From Marinobacter caseinilyticus (GTDB taxonomy: Bacteria > Pseudomonadota > Gammaproteobacteria > Pseudomonadales > Oleiphilaceae): a DNA stretch of 64,000 bases. The DNA lies in NCBI RefSeq assembly GCF_011074955.1, contig NZ_WUQJ01000036.1:55259-119258 (forward strand), read 5' to 3'. Position 1 is the stretch's first letter. Each line of letters starts with the position of its first letter. This document shows, piece by piece, positions 52,668-62,583 of the stretch. A model generated the notes under the pieces. It was not told where the DNA came from and searched no databases. It was given only the letters and a program-made list of their open reading frames with translations. The position numbers and the translations under genes are program-made.

Positions 52668-53225
52668 TCAAACCTCCATCAGATCCTCTTCCTTGGACTT
52701 AAGCATTTTGTCGATTTCAGCAATGTAGCGGTCCGTCAGCTTCTGAATCTCGTCTTCCGCACGACGCTCATCATCTTCAGTAATTTCTTTTTCTTTCAGC
52801 AATTCTTTGACAACGCTGTTGGCGTCACGGCGCGCATTACGAACGCTGACTTTGCCATGCTCGGCGTCGGCCCGGGCCTGCTTGACCATGTCCTTACGGG
52901 TTTCCTGAGTCAGCATTGGCATCGGGATACGGATAATATCGCCATTGTTGGACGGGTTCAGGCCCAGATCCGACATCATGATGGCTTTCTCGATCACCGG
53001 CATGAGCTGCTTTTCATAGGCTGATACGGCAAGGGTTCGGTTGTCCTCTACGTTGACACTGGCAACCTGCCGTAGCGGTGTATCCTGGCCGTAGTAATTC
53101 ACCAGCACACTGTCGAGAATGGATGGGTGCGCACGGCCCGTGCGAATCTTGTTAAAGGCCGATGTCAAAGCCTCCAGGCTTTTTTTCATGCGTTTTTCGG
53201 CGTCAGATTTAATTTCGTCGATCAC
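52668..53225 (-). CDS. frr: Ribosome recycling factor
   Basis: A 185-residue protein with the two-domain pattern of RRF: MKKSLEALTSAFNKIRTGRAHPSILDSV at the N-terminus and LTQETRKDMVKQARADAEHGKVSVRNARRDANSVVKELLKEKEITEDDERRAEDEIQKLTDRYI at the C-terminus. With EF-G it splits post-termination ribosomes. It follows pyrH after 79 bases, in the conserved rpsB-tsf-pyrH-frr order. Confidence 0.97.
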   Translation of the reverse strand: MIDEIKSDAEKRMKKSLEALTSAFNKIRTGRAHPSILDSVLVNYYGQDTPLRQVASVNVEDNRTLAVSAYEKQLMPVIEKAIMMSDLGLNPSNNGDIIRIPMPMLTQETRKDMVKQARADAEHGKVSVRNARRDANSVVKELLKEKEITEDDERRAEDEIQKLTDRYIAEIDKMLKSKEEDLMEV

Positions 53226-53304
53226 TGCAATATCCTCAATTCGTTAGTTCAGCATTCCCGGCGAGTGCTCACAGCACTTCACGCCCAAGCGTTGTTGCTT
53301 TTTT

Positions 53305-54039
53305 TCAGTCCGCGTGAATCAGCGTGCCTTCGTTTTCGCCAACGACAATACGGGTCAGCACGCCCGGCTTGTTCATATTAAAGACGCGAACTGGCATGCC
53401 CTGATCCCGGCACAGGCATATAGCCGTTAGGTCCATGACTCCCAGCTTCTTATCCAGCACTTCATCATAGGTTAAACGTTCGTACTTTACGGCAGTCGGA
53501 TCTATGACCGGATCTGCAGAGTATACACCGTCTACTTTGGTTGCCTTCAGGACCACATCCGCCTCGATTTCGATACCGCGCAAACAGGCCGCTGAATCGG
53601 TGGTAAAGAAAGGGTTGCCCGTACCGGCACAGAAAATAACCACGTCACCGTCTTTCAGATCCCTGAGGGCCCGACGGCGATCATAATGCTCAACCACACC
53701 GCTCATGGGAATGGCTGACATGACGCGGGTACGAATATTTGAGCGCTCCAACGCATCACGCATGGCAAGACCATTCATGACCGTGGCCAGCATCCCCATA
53801 TGGTCGCCGGTCACGCGGTCCATGCCAGCAGCGTTCAGAGCCGCACCACGGAACAGGTTGCCACCACCGATAACCAAACCCACTTGCACACCAATGCCGA
53901 TCAGGGCGCCGATTTCCAGGGCCATACGGTCAAGTACTTTGGGGTCAATTCCGAAATCATGCTCCCCCATCAGGGCTTCGCCACTGAGTTTGAGCAATAT
54001 TCGCTTGTATCTGGGCTGGGTACCTGACTGCTTAGGCAT
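53305..54039 (-). CDS. pyrH: Uridylate kinase
   Basis: A 244-residue UMP kinase of the amino acid kinase fold: RILLKLSGEALMG near the start, VGLVIGGGNLFRGAALNAAGMDRVTGDHMGMLATVMNGLAMRDAL in the core and FCAGTGNPFFTTDSAACLRG. It phosphorylates UMP to UDP, controlled by GTP and UTP in the family. Its start is 234 bases from the end of tsf, a gap that contains a strong palindrome. Confidence 0.97.
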   Translation of the reverse strand: MPKQSGTQPRYKRILLKLSGEALMGEHDFGIDPKVLDRMALEIGALIGIGVQVGLVIGGGNLFRGAALNAAGMDRVTGDHMGMLATVMNGLAMRDALERSNIRTRVMSAIPMSGVVEHYDRRRALRDLKDGDVVIFCAGTGNPFFTTDSAACLRGIEIEADVVLKATKVDGVYSADPVIDPTAVKYERLTYDEVLDKKLGVMDLTAICLCRDQGMPVRVFNMNKPGVLTRIVVGENEGTLIHAD

Positions 54040-54234
54040 GATGATGTGTCCCCTTGTTCATGGTGTCCTTCCGGACAATGACTCAGTGGGCAGACCAACT
54101 GGTGAACGCAAATCCCCAGCTGACCGGGCCAGTATCTGACATACCTCTCACATTGCAAAAGGGGTATCTCAGATACAAGCCCGCCACGGGAACCGAAAGT
54201 ATCCGGCTCACGTGGCAGACAATGTCGACTGGCA

Positions 54235-54255
54235 CTCCTGCGCCTGGCGCAGGAG
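54235..54255 (-). other. Perfect 21-base palindrome in the tsf-pyrH gap
   Basis: CTCCTGCG and its complement CGCAGGAG enclose a 5-base loop (8-bp perfect stem, 54235-54242 and 54248-54255), 18 bases after the tsf stop. No T-run follows, so it does not look like a full terminator. It may attenuate or process the tsf-pyrH message or mark an RNase cleavage site. The rest of the 234-base gap has no gene; a short frame at 54054-54395 is a shadow. Confidence 0.6.
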
Positions 54256-54273
54256 GTCAACCGATATGGGAAA

Positions 54274-55143
54274 TCAGGACTTGCTGCCGCCAACCGCCGC
54301 AGCGACTTCAGCCGCAAAATCCACTTCTTCTCTTTCAATGCCTTCGCCAACTTCCAGACGCAGGAAGCCGGTCAGCTCGGCGCCCTGGCTCTTGATCAGG
54401 GCCCCCACTGTCTGCTCCTGATTCTTGACGAAAGGCTGGTCAACCAAGCTGTTTTCCTTCAGGAATTTGCTGATACGACCGGTCGTCATCTTCTCGACGA
54501 TTTCCGCCGGCTTGCCCGCCATGTCTGGCTGAGCACGGATGATATCCTTTTCCTTCTCAACTTCCTCCGCCGGCATGTCTTCGCCTTTGCCAACGCGCGG
54601 ATTGACCGCGGCAACGTGCATGGCGATGTCACGAGCAACATTGGTATCGCCTGCGGTCAATGCGACCACGGATGCAATCTTGTTGTTGCTGTGAACGTAG
54701 CCGTCAACTACGGCGCCTTTGATCGCGACGATCCGACGTACGGTGATGTTTTCACCGATCTTCTGAACCAGCGCTTCACGCTTGCTTTCCAATTCGCCTT
54801 CCATCAGCTTGGCGACATCGGTCTCGCCTTTGCTAAAGGCAACATCCAGCACTTCGCGGGCAAAGTTCATAAAGGTGTCGTCACGAGCCACAAAATCGGT
54901 CTCGGAGTTCACTTCCAGAATCATTGCGCTGGTGTTGTCATCAGCGACTTTGACCAAGGCAACGCCTTCAGCGGCAGTACGACCAGCTTTTTTGGCAGCC
55001 TTCAGGCCAGACGATTTGCGCATCTCTTCGATTGCCGCGTCTACATCGCCTTCGCTTTCGACGAGCGCTTTCTTGCACTCCATCATGCCGAGACCGGTAC
55101 GGTCACGCAGTTCTTTGACCATTGCAGCGGTAATTGCAGCCAT
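54274..55143 (-). CDS. tsf: Elongation factor Ts
   Basis: A 289-residue protein; start ATG 55143 (MAAITAAMVKEL) has AGAGGA six bases upstream; the frame continues five codons further. The N-terminal UBA-like part VKELRDRTGLGMMECKKALVESEGDVDAAIEEMRKSS and the NSETDFVARDDTFMNFA motif that contacts EF-Tu are clear. It exchanges GDP for GTP on EF-Tu. It follows rpsB after 196 bases in the usual pair. Confidence 0.96.
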   Translation of the reverse strand: MAAITAAMVKELRDRTGLGMMECKKALVESEGDVDAAIEEMRKSSGLKAAKKAGRTAAEGVALVKVADDNTSAMILEVNSETDFVARDDTFMNFAREVLDVAFSKGETDVAKLMEGELESKREALVQKIGENITVRRIVAIKGAVVDGYVHSNNKIASVVALTAGDTNVARDIAMHVAAVNPRVGKGEDMPAEEVEKEKDIIRAQPDMAGKPAEIVEKMTTGRISKFLKENSLVDQPFVKNQEQTVGALIKSQGAELTGFLRLEVGEGIEREEVDFAAEVAAAVGGSKS

Positions 55144-55339
55144 GTTCAATCCTCTCATATCAGGAATCTGGGAATCTGCACCGGCGTGTCAACAACCGGC
55201 GCAGCATCTATCAATGTTCGGCGCAGCATAGAGCCGCCGCGCCTTGCTGCTGGTTCCGCTTAAAGAAAGGGGGACCGGAGTTTACCCCTAAGCCCCCTCT
55301 TAAGTGCCGAAGCAGAATCAGCAACTAGCACCGCGTGAC

Positions 55340-56089
55340 TTATTCGGCCGCTGGTGCTTGACCCTCGACGCCTTCGTTGACTTCAACGAATTCGTCTGCA
55401 CCAGTGCCAGTCTGTGACGCCTCGATGCAGGTATCGGCAACCGCTTTGACATAGATCTGGATCGCGCGGATTGCGTCATCGTTACCTGGGATAACGTAAT
55501 CAACACCGTCTGGATCACTGTTGGTGTCGACGATGCCGATCACCGGAATGCCCAGCTTGTTGGCTTCTTTGATCGCGATGCGTTCGTGATCAACGTCGAT
55601 AACAAACAGTGCGTCCGGCAGACCGCCCATGTCCTTGATGCCGCCGATGCTGCGTTCAAGTTTGTCCATTTCACGGGTGCGCTCGAGCGCTTCTTTCTTG
55701 GTCAGCTTGTCAAACGTACCGTCACCGCTCTGGGTTTCCAGATCACGGTAGCGACGGATCGACTGACGAATTGTTTTGTAGTTGGTGAGCATGCCACCCA
55801 ACCAGCGGTGATTAACGTACGGCTGACCTGAACGATCGGCTTCTTCTTTAATGATCTTTGCAGCCGCGCGCTTGGTACCCACAAACAGTACCTTGTTCTT
55901 GCTGTTGGCAAGCTTCTGAACAAAATCCAGCGCGTCATTAAATGCAGGCACTGTCTGTTCAAGGTTGATGATATGAATCTTGTTGCGGGCGCCGAAGATA
56001 AACTTCGACATTTTCGGGTTCCAGTAACGAGTCTGGTGACCGAAGTGAGCACCTGCCTTGAGCAGGTCACGCATATTTACCTGAGCCAT
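55340..56089 (-). CDS. rpsB: 30S ribosomal protein S2
   Basis: A 249-residue S2: MAQVNMRDLLKAGAHFGHQTRYWNPKM at the N-terminus, LFVGTKRAAAKIIKEEA and NHRWLGGMLTNYKTIRQSI, then LPDALFVIDVDHERIAIKEANKLGIPVIGIVDTNSDPDGVDYVIPGNDDAIRAI. The C-terminal tail is acidic. It is needed for small-subunit assembly and is divergent from map across a 278-base control region, which would hold the rpsB leader. Confidence 0.97.
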   Translation of the reverse strand: MAQVNMRDLLKAGAHFGHQTRYWNPKMSKFIFGARNKIHIINLEQTVPAFNDALDFVQKLANSKNKVLFVGTKRAAAKIIKEEADRSGQPYVNHRWLGGMLTNYKTIRQSIRRYRDLETQSGDGTFDKLTKKEALERTREMDKLERSIGGIKDMGGLPDALFVIDVDHERIAIKEANKLGIPVIGIVDTNSDPDGVDYVIPGNDDAIRAIQIYVKAVADTCIEASQTGTGADEFVEVNEGVEGQAPAAE

Positions 56090-56367
56090 GATATTTACCT
56101 TTTTAGCTTCGGGTTAGTCCTCCACACGTCCAATTAACCCAACCTGATAAAACAGGCACCCTGGGATAACGTGTCGACGCGTGTGCGAATTTGCCTGGTT
56201 GTGATATTTCGATCACGGTTTGGCGGGCGCGTTTATACCATATTTCCGCCCAGCGGCGCCAGATATTTTGACTTAAACCCCCTCAAAGCAATGAAAACCC
56301 GCATGTCTTGTACCGCAGGCCCCCGCCCCCTAAAATGAAGCCCTGATTCAAGTTAACGGGATTCCCA

Positions 56368-57138
56368 ATGCAGGTATCAATCAAGACCCCGGAAGAAATC
56401 GAGAAAATGCGCGTCGCCGGCCGACTGGCGGCCGATGTGCTCGAGATGATCGGCGAACACGTAAAAGTCGGTGTGACGACGGAAGAGCTGGACCGGATTT
56501 GCCATGACTATATTGTGAATGTGCAAAAAGCAATTCCGGCCCCCCTGAACTACAAAGGGTTCCCGAAATCCATTTGCACCTCGGTTAACCACGTTATCTG
56601 TCACGGCATTCCATCCGATAAGAAAACCCTGAAAAGCGGCGACATTGTCAATATCGACGTCACGGTCATCAAGGATGAGTTCCACGGCGATACCAGCAAA
56701 ATGTTTTTCGTCGGTGAGCCCAAGATTGCCGCCGAACGCCTGGTGCGCATCACGCAGGAATGCCTGTACAAAGGCATTGAACTGGTGAAACCCGGCGCAC
56801 GGCTGGGAGACATCGGCCACGTGATCCAACAGCATGCGGAGAAGAGCCGCTACTCGGTGGTCCGCGAATACTGCGGCCACGGCATCGGCCGGGGTTTCCA
56901 CGAAGAGCCGCAGGTCATGCATTACGGTCGCCCCGGCACGGGCCTTGAGCTACAAGAAGGCATGACGTTTACGATCGAACCGATGATCAACCAGGGCAAG
57001 AAAGACTGCAAGCTGCTGCCAGATGACTGGACCGTGGTCACTAAAGACCACAAATTGTCGGCCCAGTGGGAACACACGATCCTGGTGACCGCGGATGGCT
57101 ACGATGTTCTCACAAAACGATCGGAAGAGTCGTTCTAA
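56368..57138 (+). CDS. map: Type I methionine aminopeptidase
   Basis: A 256-residue metallopeptidase with the pita-bread motifs: INIDVTVIKDEFHGDTSKMFFVGE (two metal Asp residues), GHGIGRGFHEEPQVMHYG (metal His) and GMTFTIEPMINQGKKD plus QWEHTILVTADG (metal Glu residues). It removes the initiator Met from nascent proteins. Its stop is followed directly by the GTG of glnD, and it is divergent from rpsB, a common arrangement. Confidence 0.97.
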   Translation: MQVSIKTPEEIEKMRVAGRLAADVLEMIGEHVKVGVTTEELDRICHDYIVNVQKAIPAPLNYKGFPKSICTSVNHVICHGIPSDKKTLKSGDIVNIDVTVIKDEFHGDTSKMFFVGEPKIAAERLVRITQECLYKGIELVKPGARLGDIGHVIQQHAEKSRYSVVREYCGHGIGRGFHEEPQVMHYGRPGTGLELQEGMTFTIEPMINQGKKDCKLLPDDWTVVTKDHKLSAQWEHTILVTADGYDVLTKRSEESF

Positions 57139-59784
57139 GTGGATCTGACGGCGCTGGAATCCCGCATCCGCCAAGACCCCTCGCCGGTGGTTCCCGCCAG
57201 GGAACTGCTGCGGTCCGCCTACGATACCGATGCGGAGGCCTTCCAACAGGGCACTGATGTGCGCTACCTGGTGCGTCATCGCGCCGATGTGATAGACCGC
57301 GTGCTACGGTTGATCTGGTCCCGTTACCCGTTTGCCGATTCAGCCGATATAGCACTGGTGGCCGTGGGCGGCTATGGGCGCGGCGAATTGCACCCGCATT
57401 CGGACATCGACCTGCTGATACTGACGCGTAATGGCGTGGAAGAAGCGTGGCAGGAAGATCTCAGCGCGTTCGTGACACTGCTGTGGGACCTGCGCCTTGA
57501 TATCGGCCACAGCGTTCGCAGCATTAAAGAAAGCACCGACGCCGCCCGTGAAGACATCACCATCCTTACCAATCTGCTGGAAACCCGGACCATTGCCGGG
57601 CCCGATGAACTGCGGGCAACGCTGAGCACAATCGTCTACTCCGACGACGTCAGTACCGACCGCGACTATTTCATTGCAAAGCGGGAAGAGCAGAAAGAAC
57701 GTCATGATAAATACGGCGACACGGAATACAACCTCGAACCCAACGTCAAAGGCTCCCCCGGGGCGCTGAGAGACATTCAGAACATTGGCTGGATCACCAA
57801 ACGCCACTTTGGCCTTCAGAGCATCGAGGACCTGACCCGTTTCAGCATTCTGACCGAGGAGGAATACCAGATCCTCCTGGAAGGCGAGACCTTTCTCTGG
57901 AAATTGCGGTACGGCCTGCAACTGATTGCCGATCGCAATGAAAATCGCCTGCTGTTTGATCATCAACGCGCCCTTGCCAAGATGCTTGGCTACCGGGACG
58001 CGGGCAAACGCCTGGGTGTCGAACTGATGATGCAGGCGTACTATCGCACGGTACTGGCGTTGGCCGAACTCGCCGATGTGATCCTGCAGTATTACGATGA
58101 AGCGATTCTGGACACCGAAGGCCGGGAGGACATACAACCCCTAAACAAGCGCTTCCAGACCCGCAATCTGTACATCGAGGCGGTGAACAATCAGGTCTTT
58201 GCCTACGCCCCTTACGCCATCATGGAAATCTTCGTCCTGATGGCGCAACACCCGGATATAAAAGGTATTCGGGCCACTACCATCCGGTCATTGCGTGCGC
58301 ATCGGCATCTGGTGGACGACGCCTTCCGTTCCGACCTGGCGGTGACGTCTCTGTTCATGGAGCTGCTCAAGACCCCGCACGCGCTCGATCAGACGTTGTC
58401 CCACATGAAAAAATACAACGTCCTGGGCCGGTACCTACCGGAATTTGGTGAGATCATCGGCCAAATGCAGTACGACCTCTTTCATATCTACACGGTTGAT
58501 GCGCACACACTGCGGGTGATTCGCAACATGGTTCGCCTTGGGAGTGCCGAGGCTCGAAAGGATTACCCGCTGGCGTCCCGACTGATTCACCGCCTGCCCA
58601 AGCTGGAAGTACTCTACATCGCCGGCCTTTATCACGACGTCGCAAAGGGCCGGGGCGGCGACCATTCCGAACTGGGCGCCGTCGACGCCGAAGCCTTTTG
58701 CAAACGCCACCATTTGAGTTCGCGCGACACACAACTGATCTCCTGGCTGGTGGAAAACCACCTGCTTATGTCGATGACCGCCCAGCGCAAAGACATCTCA
58801 GACCCCGACATTATTCACGGCTTTGCCCGCTCAGTGCCAAGTCAGGTGCACCTGGATTACCTGTACGTGATGACGGTCTGCGACATCAGTGCAACCAATC
58901 CCAAGCTCTGGAATACCTGGCGTGCCTCGCTGTTGAGGCAGTTGTACATTGAGGCCAAACGAGCCCTTCGACGCGGCACTGACAATCCGGTGGATCGCAT
59001 GGAGTGGGTTCGCGCCACCCAGTCCGAGGCCAGAGAAATCCTGCACGCCCAGAATATGACCGACGAGCAGATAGACGGCCTGTGGAATACGCTGGACGAA
59101 GATTACTTCCTGCAAGACTCCACGGTCGATATTGCCTGGCAGACGGCCGCGATTATCCGGCACGGGGATGATCCGGACCCTTTGGTGATGATTCGCGACA
59201 CCAAAGGTGGCCCGACGGACGGCTATTCACAGATCATCATCTACGTAAAAGACCGGGTAGCACTCTTTGCAGCGACCACGGCGGTACTGGAACAACTCAA
59301 CCTGAACATTGTCGACGCCCGCATCAGCACCACCGAAGGCCCCTATTCAATCAGTGCCTACGTGGTATTGGATGAGAAAGGCCAACCGCTGGGCAACGAC
59401 CCCGCCCGCAAGGACCGGGTCTGTGAGCGCCTGATTGAAGAGCTCGATAACCCGGACGATTACCCGGACATCATCCACCGGCGCACACCTCGACAGCTCA
59501 AGCACTTCGCCTTCCCTACCGAAGTGACGTTTTCAAACGACACCGTCAATCAGCGCACGGTGATGGAGGTCATCACTCCGGACCGGCCAGGGTTGCTGGC
59601 TCGGGTCGGTCAGGTGTTACTGGAAAACCGGGTACGGCTGACCAACGCCAAAATCGCCACCCTGGGGGAACGGGTGGAAGACGTGTTTTTTGTGACCGAC
59701 GAACAGGGCCACGCCATCAGTGATCCGGCGGTGTGCCAATCACTCCAGGACGACCTCTGCACTTTGCTGGATGACACTCAATGA
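57139..59784 (+). CDS. glnD: Bifunctional uridylyltransferase/uridylyl-removing enzyme
   Basis: An 881-residue protein starting at GTG 57139, immediately after the map stop. Domains: nucleotidyltransferase (GGYGRGELHPHSDIDLLIL near 77-95), a helical linker, an HD phosphohydrolase (YHDVAKGRGGDHSELG near 497), then two C-terminal ACT domains (YSQIIIYVKDRVALFAATTAVL and TVMEVITPDRPGLLARVGQVLLENRVRLTNAKI). It uridylylates PII when glutamine is low and removes UMP when glutamine is high. It overlaps dapC by 4 bases. Confidence 0.97.
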   Translation: MDLTALESRIRQDPSPVVPARELLRSAYDTDAEAFQQGTDVRYLVRHRADVIDRVLRLIWSRYPFADSADIALVAVGGYGRGELHPHSDIDLLILTRNGVEEAWQEDLSAFVTLLWDLRLDIGHSVRSIKESTDAAREDITILTNLLETRTIAGPDELRATLSTIVYSDDVSTDRDYFIAKREEQKERHDKYGDTEYNLEPNVKGSPGALRDIQNIGWITKRHFGLQSIEDLTRFSILTEEEYQILLEGETFLWKLRYGLQLIADRNENRLLFDHQRALAKMLGYRDAGKRLGVELMMQAYYRTVLALAELADVILQYYDEAILDTEGREDIQPLNKRFQTRNLYIEAVNNQVFAYAPYAIMEIFVLMAQHPDIKGIRATTIRSLRAHRHLVDDAFRSDLAVTSLFMELLKTPHALDQTLSHMKKYNVLGRYLPEFGEIIGQMQYDLFHIYTVDAHTLRVIRNMVRLGSAEARKDYPLASRLIHRLPKLEVLYIAGLYHDVAKGRGGDHSELGAVDAEAFCKRHHLSSRDTQLISWLVENHLLMSMTAQRKDISDPDIIHGFARSVPSQVHLDYLYVMTVCDISATNPKLWNTWRASLLRQLYIEAKRALRRGTDNPVDRMEWVRATQSEAREILHAQNMTDEQIDGLWNTLDEDYFLQDSTVDIAWQTAAIIRHGDDPDPLVMIRDTKGGPTDGYSQIIIYVKDRVALFAATTAVLEQLNLNIVDARISTTEGPYSISAYVVLDEKGQPLGNDPARKDRVCERLIEELDNPDDYPDIIHRRTPRQLKHFAFPTEVTFSNDTVNQRTVMEVITPDRPGLLARVGQVLLENRVRLTNAKIATLGERVEDVFFVTDEQGHAISDPAVCQSLQDDLCTLLDDTQ

Positions 59785-60977
59785 ACCCGAATTTGTCCCG
59801 ATTGCACCCCTACCCCTTTGAAAAGCTGACGAAACTGAAAGCCAATGTGGTACCTCCGGCACATTTGAGCCCCATTGCACTGGGCATTGGCGAACCCAAA
59901 CACCCATCACCCGAATTCGTCAAACGAGTAATCGCCGACAACCTGGACCGGCTGGCCAACTACCCTACCACCAAGGGCATGGATGAACTGAGAGCAGCGA
60001 TTGCTGTCTGGGCGACGCGGCGTTTTCAGCTAGCGCCCCACAGCCTGACGACGGAAGCCCACATCGTGCCCGTCAATGGCACCCGGGAAGGCATCTTCTC
60101 GCTGGTGCAAGCCGTCATCGATGCGAGCAAGCCGGCGATCGTGGTCAGCCCCAACCCTTTCTACCAGATTTACGAAGGCGCAGCGCTACTTGCGGGGGCT
60201 ACACCCCATTATCTGGCCTGTGATGGCGACAACGGGTTTATTCCGAATTTTGACGACGTACCGGCGGCGGTCTGGGAAGACTGCCAGATACTGTTCCTGT
60301 GCTCGCCGGGCAATCCCAGTGGGGCCGTGATTCCGCGCGCCACGCTGCTCCGCGTGATCGAGCTGGCCGACCAGTACGACTTCGTCGTTGCCTCTGATGA
60401 ATGTTACTCCGAACTCTATCCGGATGAAGCCAACCCACCCGAAGGGTTGCTGCAAGCCTGTGCCGCAATCGGCCGTGACGACTACGCCCGCTGCATTGTG
60501 TTTCACAGCCTGTCCAAACGCAGCAACCTGCCAGGGCTGCGGTCCGGCTTCGTGGCGGGTGATGCCGGGATTCTCAAGGAGTATCTGCGTTTTCGCACTT
60601 ACCATGGCTCAGCGATGCCGGTTCAGCATCAACTGGCAAGCATTGCCGCCTGGCAGGACGAGGATCATGTCCGTGAAAATCGTGCGGCGTACCGAGAAAA
60701 ATTTAATGCGGTGGTGCCTATTTTGCGTGCCGTGATGACGGTGGACTTCCCCGATGCCGGCTTTTACCTCTGGGCTCACACCGGCGCGATGGACGATGAG
60801 ACCTTTGCCCGGGAGCTGTCGGCGCAAAAGAATGTGCATGTCCTGCCGGGGCGCTACCTGTCCCGCACCGTTGATGGCTACAATCCTGGCGAAAACCGCA
60901 TCCGCATGGCGCTTGTGGCGCCCCGGGACGAATGCATTGAAGCCGCCCACCGAATTGTTGAGTTTGTAAAGCAATGA
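59781..60977 (+). CDS. dapC: Succinyldiaminopimelate transaminase
   Basis: A 398-residue PLP-dependent aminotransferase of fold type I: PFEKLTKLKANVVP at the N-terminus, NPFYQIYEGAALLAGA, SPGNPSGAVIPRATL, SDECYSELY, and the PLP lysine in FHSLSKRSNLPGLRSG (K246). It transfers an amino group in the succinylase branch of diaminopimelate and lysine synthesis. It begins inside the glnD stop (ATGA) and overlaps the next gene by 4 bases. dapD and dapE lie downstream, supporting DapC over other aminotransferases. Confidence 0.92.
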   Translation: MNPNLSRLHPYPFEKLTKLKANVVPPAHLSPIALGIGEPKHPSPEFVKRVIADNLDRLANYPTTKGMDELRAAIAVWATRRFQLAPHSLTTEAHIVPVNGTREGIFSLVQAVIDASKPAIVVSPNPFYQIYEGAALLAGATPHYLACDGDNGFIPNFDDVPAAVWEDCQILFLCSPGNPSGAVIPRATLLRVIELADQYDFVVASDECYSELYPDEANPPEGLLQACAAIGRDDYARCIVFHSLSKRSNLPGLRSGFVAGDAGILKEYLRFRTYHGSAMPVQHQLASIAAWQDEDHVRENRAAYREKFNAVVPILRAVMTVDFPDAGFYLWAHTGAMDDETFARELSAQKNVHVLPGRYLSRTVDGYNPGENRIRMALVAPRDECIEAAHRIVEFVKQ

Positions 60978-61318
60978 AGATCTACGGCATCAAAAACTGC
61001 GACACCGTGAAAAAAGCCCGAAAATGGCTGGATGAACACGGTATCGACCACCATTTTCATGACGTTAAAAAAGACGGCCTGAGCCCGGAGCAACTGGGCC
61101 AGTGGGAGCAAAAGGTTGGTTGGGAAAGGCTGCTGAACCGCAGCGGTACAACGTGGCGCAAACTGCCGGCTGAGGTTCGTGATAACATCTCCGCACAATC
61201 GGCACACGACCTCATGCTGGATAACCCGTCCATCATAAAGCGCCCGGTGGTCGAACGCGGCGCAACCATAAGCGTCGGTTTCAACGCCGAAGAATGGGCC
61301 GCTGATTTTTTAGCTTAA
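60974..61318 (+). CDS. ArsC/Spx-family YffB-like protein
   Basis: A 114-residue thioredoxin-fold protein starting MKIYGIKNCDTVKKARKWLDEHGIDHHFHDVKKDGL, with one conserved cysteine (C9, in NCDT) where arsenate reductase and Spx have CxxC or CxxS. LLNRSGTTWRKLP and KRPVVERG are family motifs. It is coupled to dapC by 4-base overlap and sits 61 bases before dapD, a conserved place in pseudomonads. Function of the group is unknown; a glutathione-linked thiol role is supposed. Confidence 0.9.
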   Translation: MKIYGIKNCDTVKKARKWLDEHGIDHHFHDVKKDGLSPEQLGQWEQKVGWERLLNRSGTTWRKLPAEVRDNISAQSAHDLMLDNPSIIKRPVVERGATISVGFNAEEWAADFLA

Positions 61319-61379
61319 TGCCCACTCTGGGCCCAAACACTGTTTACCCTTTAGACACAGATCAGGAGCATTGGTAATC

Positions 61380-62408
61380 ATGAGCTTTGCATTCGGAATT
61401 GGTATCGGATCCCAAAATAAACAGGGCGAGTGGCTGGAAGTCTACTACCAGCAGCCGGTGCTTTTGCCTGAGGCAACGTTGCTGGAGGTCGTCACCAACA
61501 CGCTCAAGTACAGTGGTGGCAACGAGGCCATGGACGTCACGGAAGACCAGCTAAAAGCACTGGCCGATGGCTTTGAGCAGGCTGGCTACATCGGTCAGGC
61601 CACCCTGGCGACCAAGGCCGCAAGCAGCCAACGTCCAGTTGTCGTGACCCTGCTGGAAACAGACGACACCGCGTCCAGCACGCCCGAGGTCTATCTCAAA
61701 CTGCACCTGATCTCGCACCGTCTGGCCAAACCTCACGGTCTCAAGCTCGACGGCATCTTCGGCCAACTGCCCAACCTGGCCTGGACCAACGAAGGCGCCA
61801 TTGACTTGAACGAGCTGGACGATCGCCAACTTCAGGCTCGCCTGGACGGCCGGATCCTTGAGGTCAAATCGGTCGACAAATTCCCTCAGATGACCGATTA
61901 CGTGGTCCCCAAGGGTGTGCGCATAGCAGACACCGCTCGCGTAAGGCTCGGCGCCTATGTGGGCGAAGGCACCACCGTTATGCACGAAGGCTTTATTAAC
62001 TTCAATGCCGGTACCGAAGGCACCAGCATGATCGAGGGCCGCATCTCTGCAGGCGTCATGGTCGGCCAGGGCTCTGACCTGGGGGGCGGCTGCTCCACCA
62101 TGGGCACGCTCTCGGGCGGTGGCAACATCATCATTTCGGTCGGCGAAAACTGCCTGATCGGCGCCAATTCCGGTATCGGCATTCCCTTGGGCGACCGCAG
62201 CACGGTCGAGGCTGGCCTGTATATTACCTCCGGCACCAAGATTGCTCTGCTGGATGAGAGCAATGCCCTGGTGGAGGTCGTGAAGGCTCGCGATCTGGCC
62301 GGCAAATCCGATTTGCTGTTCCGCCGCAACTCTCAGACCGGCGCAGTTGAGTGCAAAACCAACAAAACAGCCATCGAGCTGAATTCGGAACTGCACGCCA
62401 ACAACTGA
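61380..62408 (+). CDS. dapD: Tetrahydrodipicolinate N-succinyltransferase
   Basis: A 342-residue enzyme from the ATG at 61380 (MSFAFGIGIGSQNKQGEWLEVYY); a TTG nine bases upstream is close to AGGAG, so the start is uncertain by three codons. The C-terminal half is a left-handed beta-helix (VGEGTTVMHEGFINFNAGTEGTSMIEGRISAGVMVGQGSDLGGG, then IGANSGIGIPLGDRSTVEAGLYITSG). This is the longer pseudomonad type. It succinylates tetrahydrodipicolinate in diaminopimelate synthesis. Confidence 0.95.
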   Translation: MSFAFGIGIGSQNKQGEWLEVYYQQPVLLPEATLLEVVTNTLKYSGGNEAMDVTEDQLKALADGFEQAGYIGQATLATKAASSQRPVVVTLLETDDTASSTPEVYLKLHLISHRLAKPHGLKLDGIFGQLPNLAWTNEGAIDLNELDDRQLQARLDGRILEVKSVDKFPQMTDYVVPKGVRIADTARVRLGAYVGEGTTVMHEGFINFNAGTEGTSMIEGRISAGVMVGQGSDLGGGCSTMGTLSGGGNIIISVGENCLIGANSGIGIPLGDRSTVEAGLYITSGTKIALLDESNALVEVVKARDLAGKSDLLFRRNSQTGAVECKTNKTAIELNSELHANN

Positions 62409-62583
62409 TCCGTTGCAGTGGAAACCAGTGATGCCCACAGCACGCATCGCGAGGTTTTTCACTCAGCAGGCATGATGACCGGGCGACGGCACCACGGAGC
62501 CGATGACCGGTCACGCCCTGCGGCCTGTGATTCGCTTTTTATTGTAAACAGGGACATCAACACCCTTTTGTCAGGACATTGCC

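Noticed and set aside
54054..54395. 113-codon plus-strand frame across the tsf-pyrH gap
   Set aside because: Antisense to the end of tsf and rich in Pro/Arg; it has no recognised domain and overlaps the palindrome.
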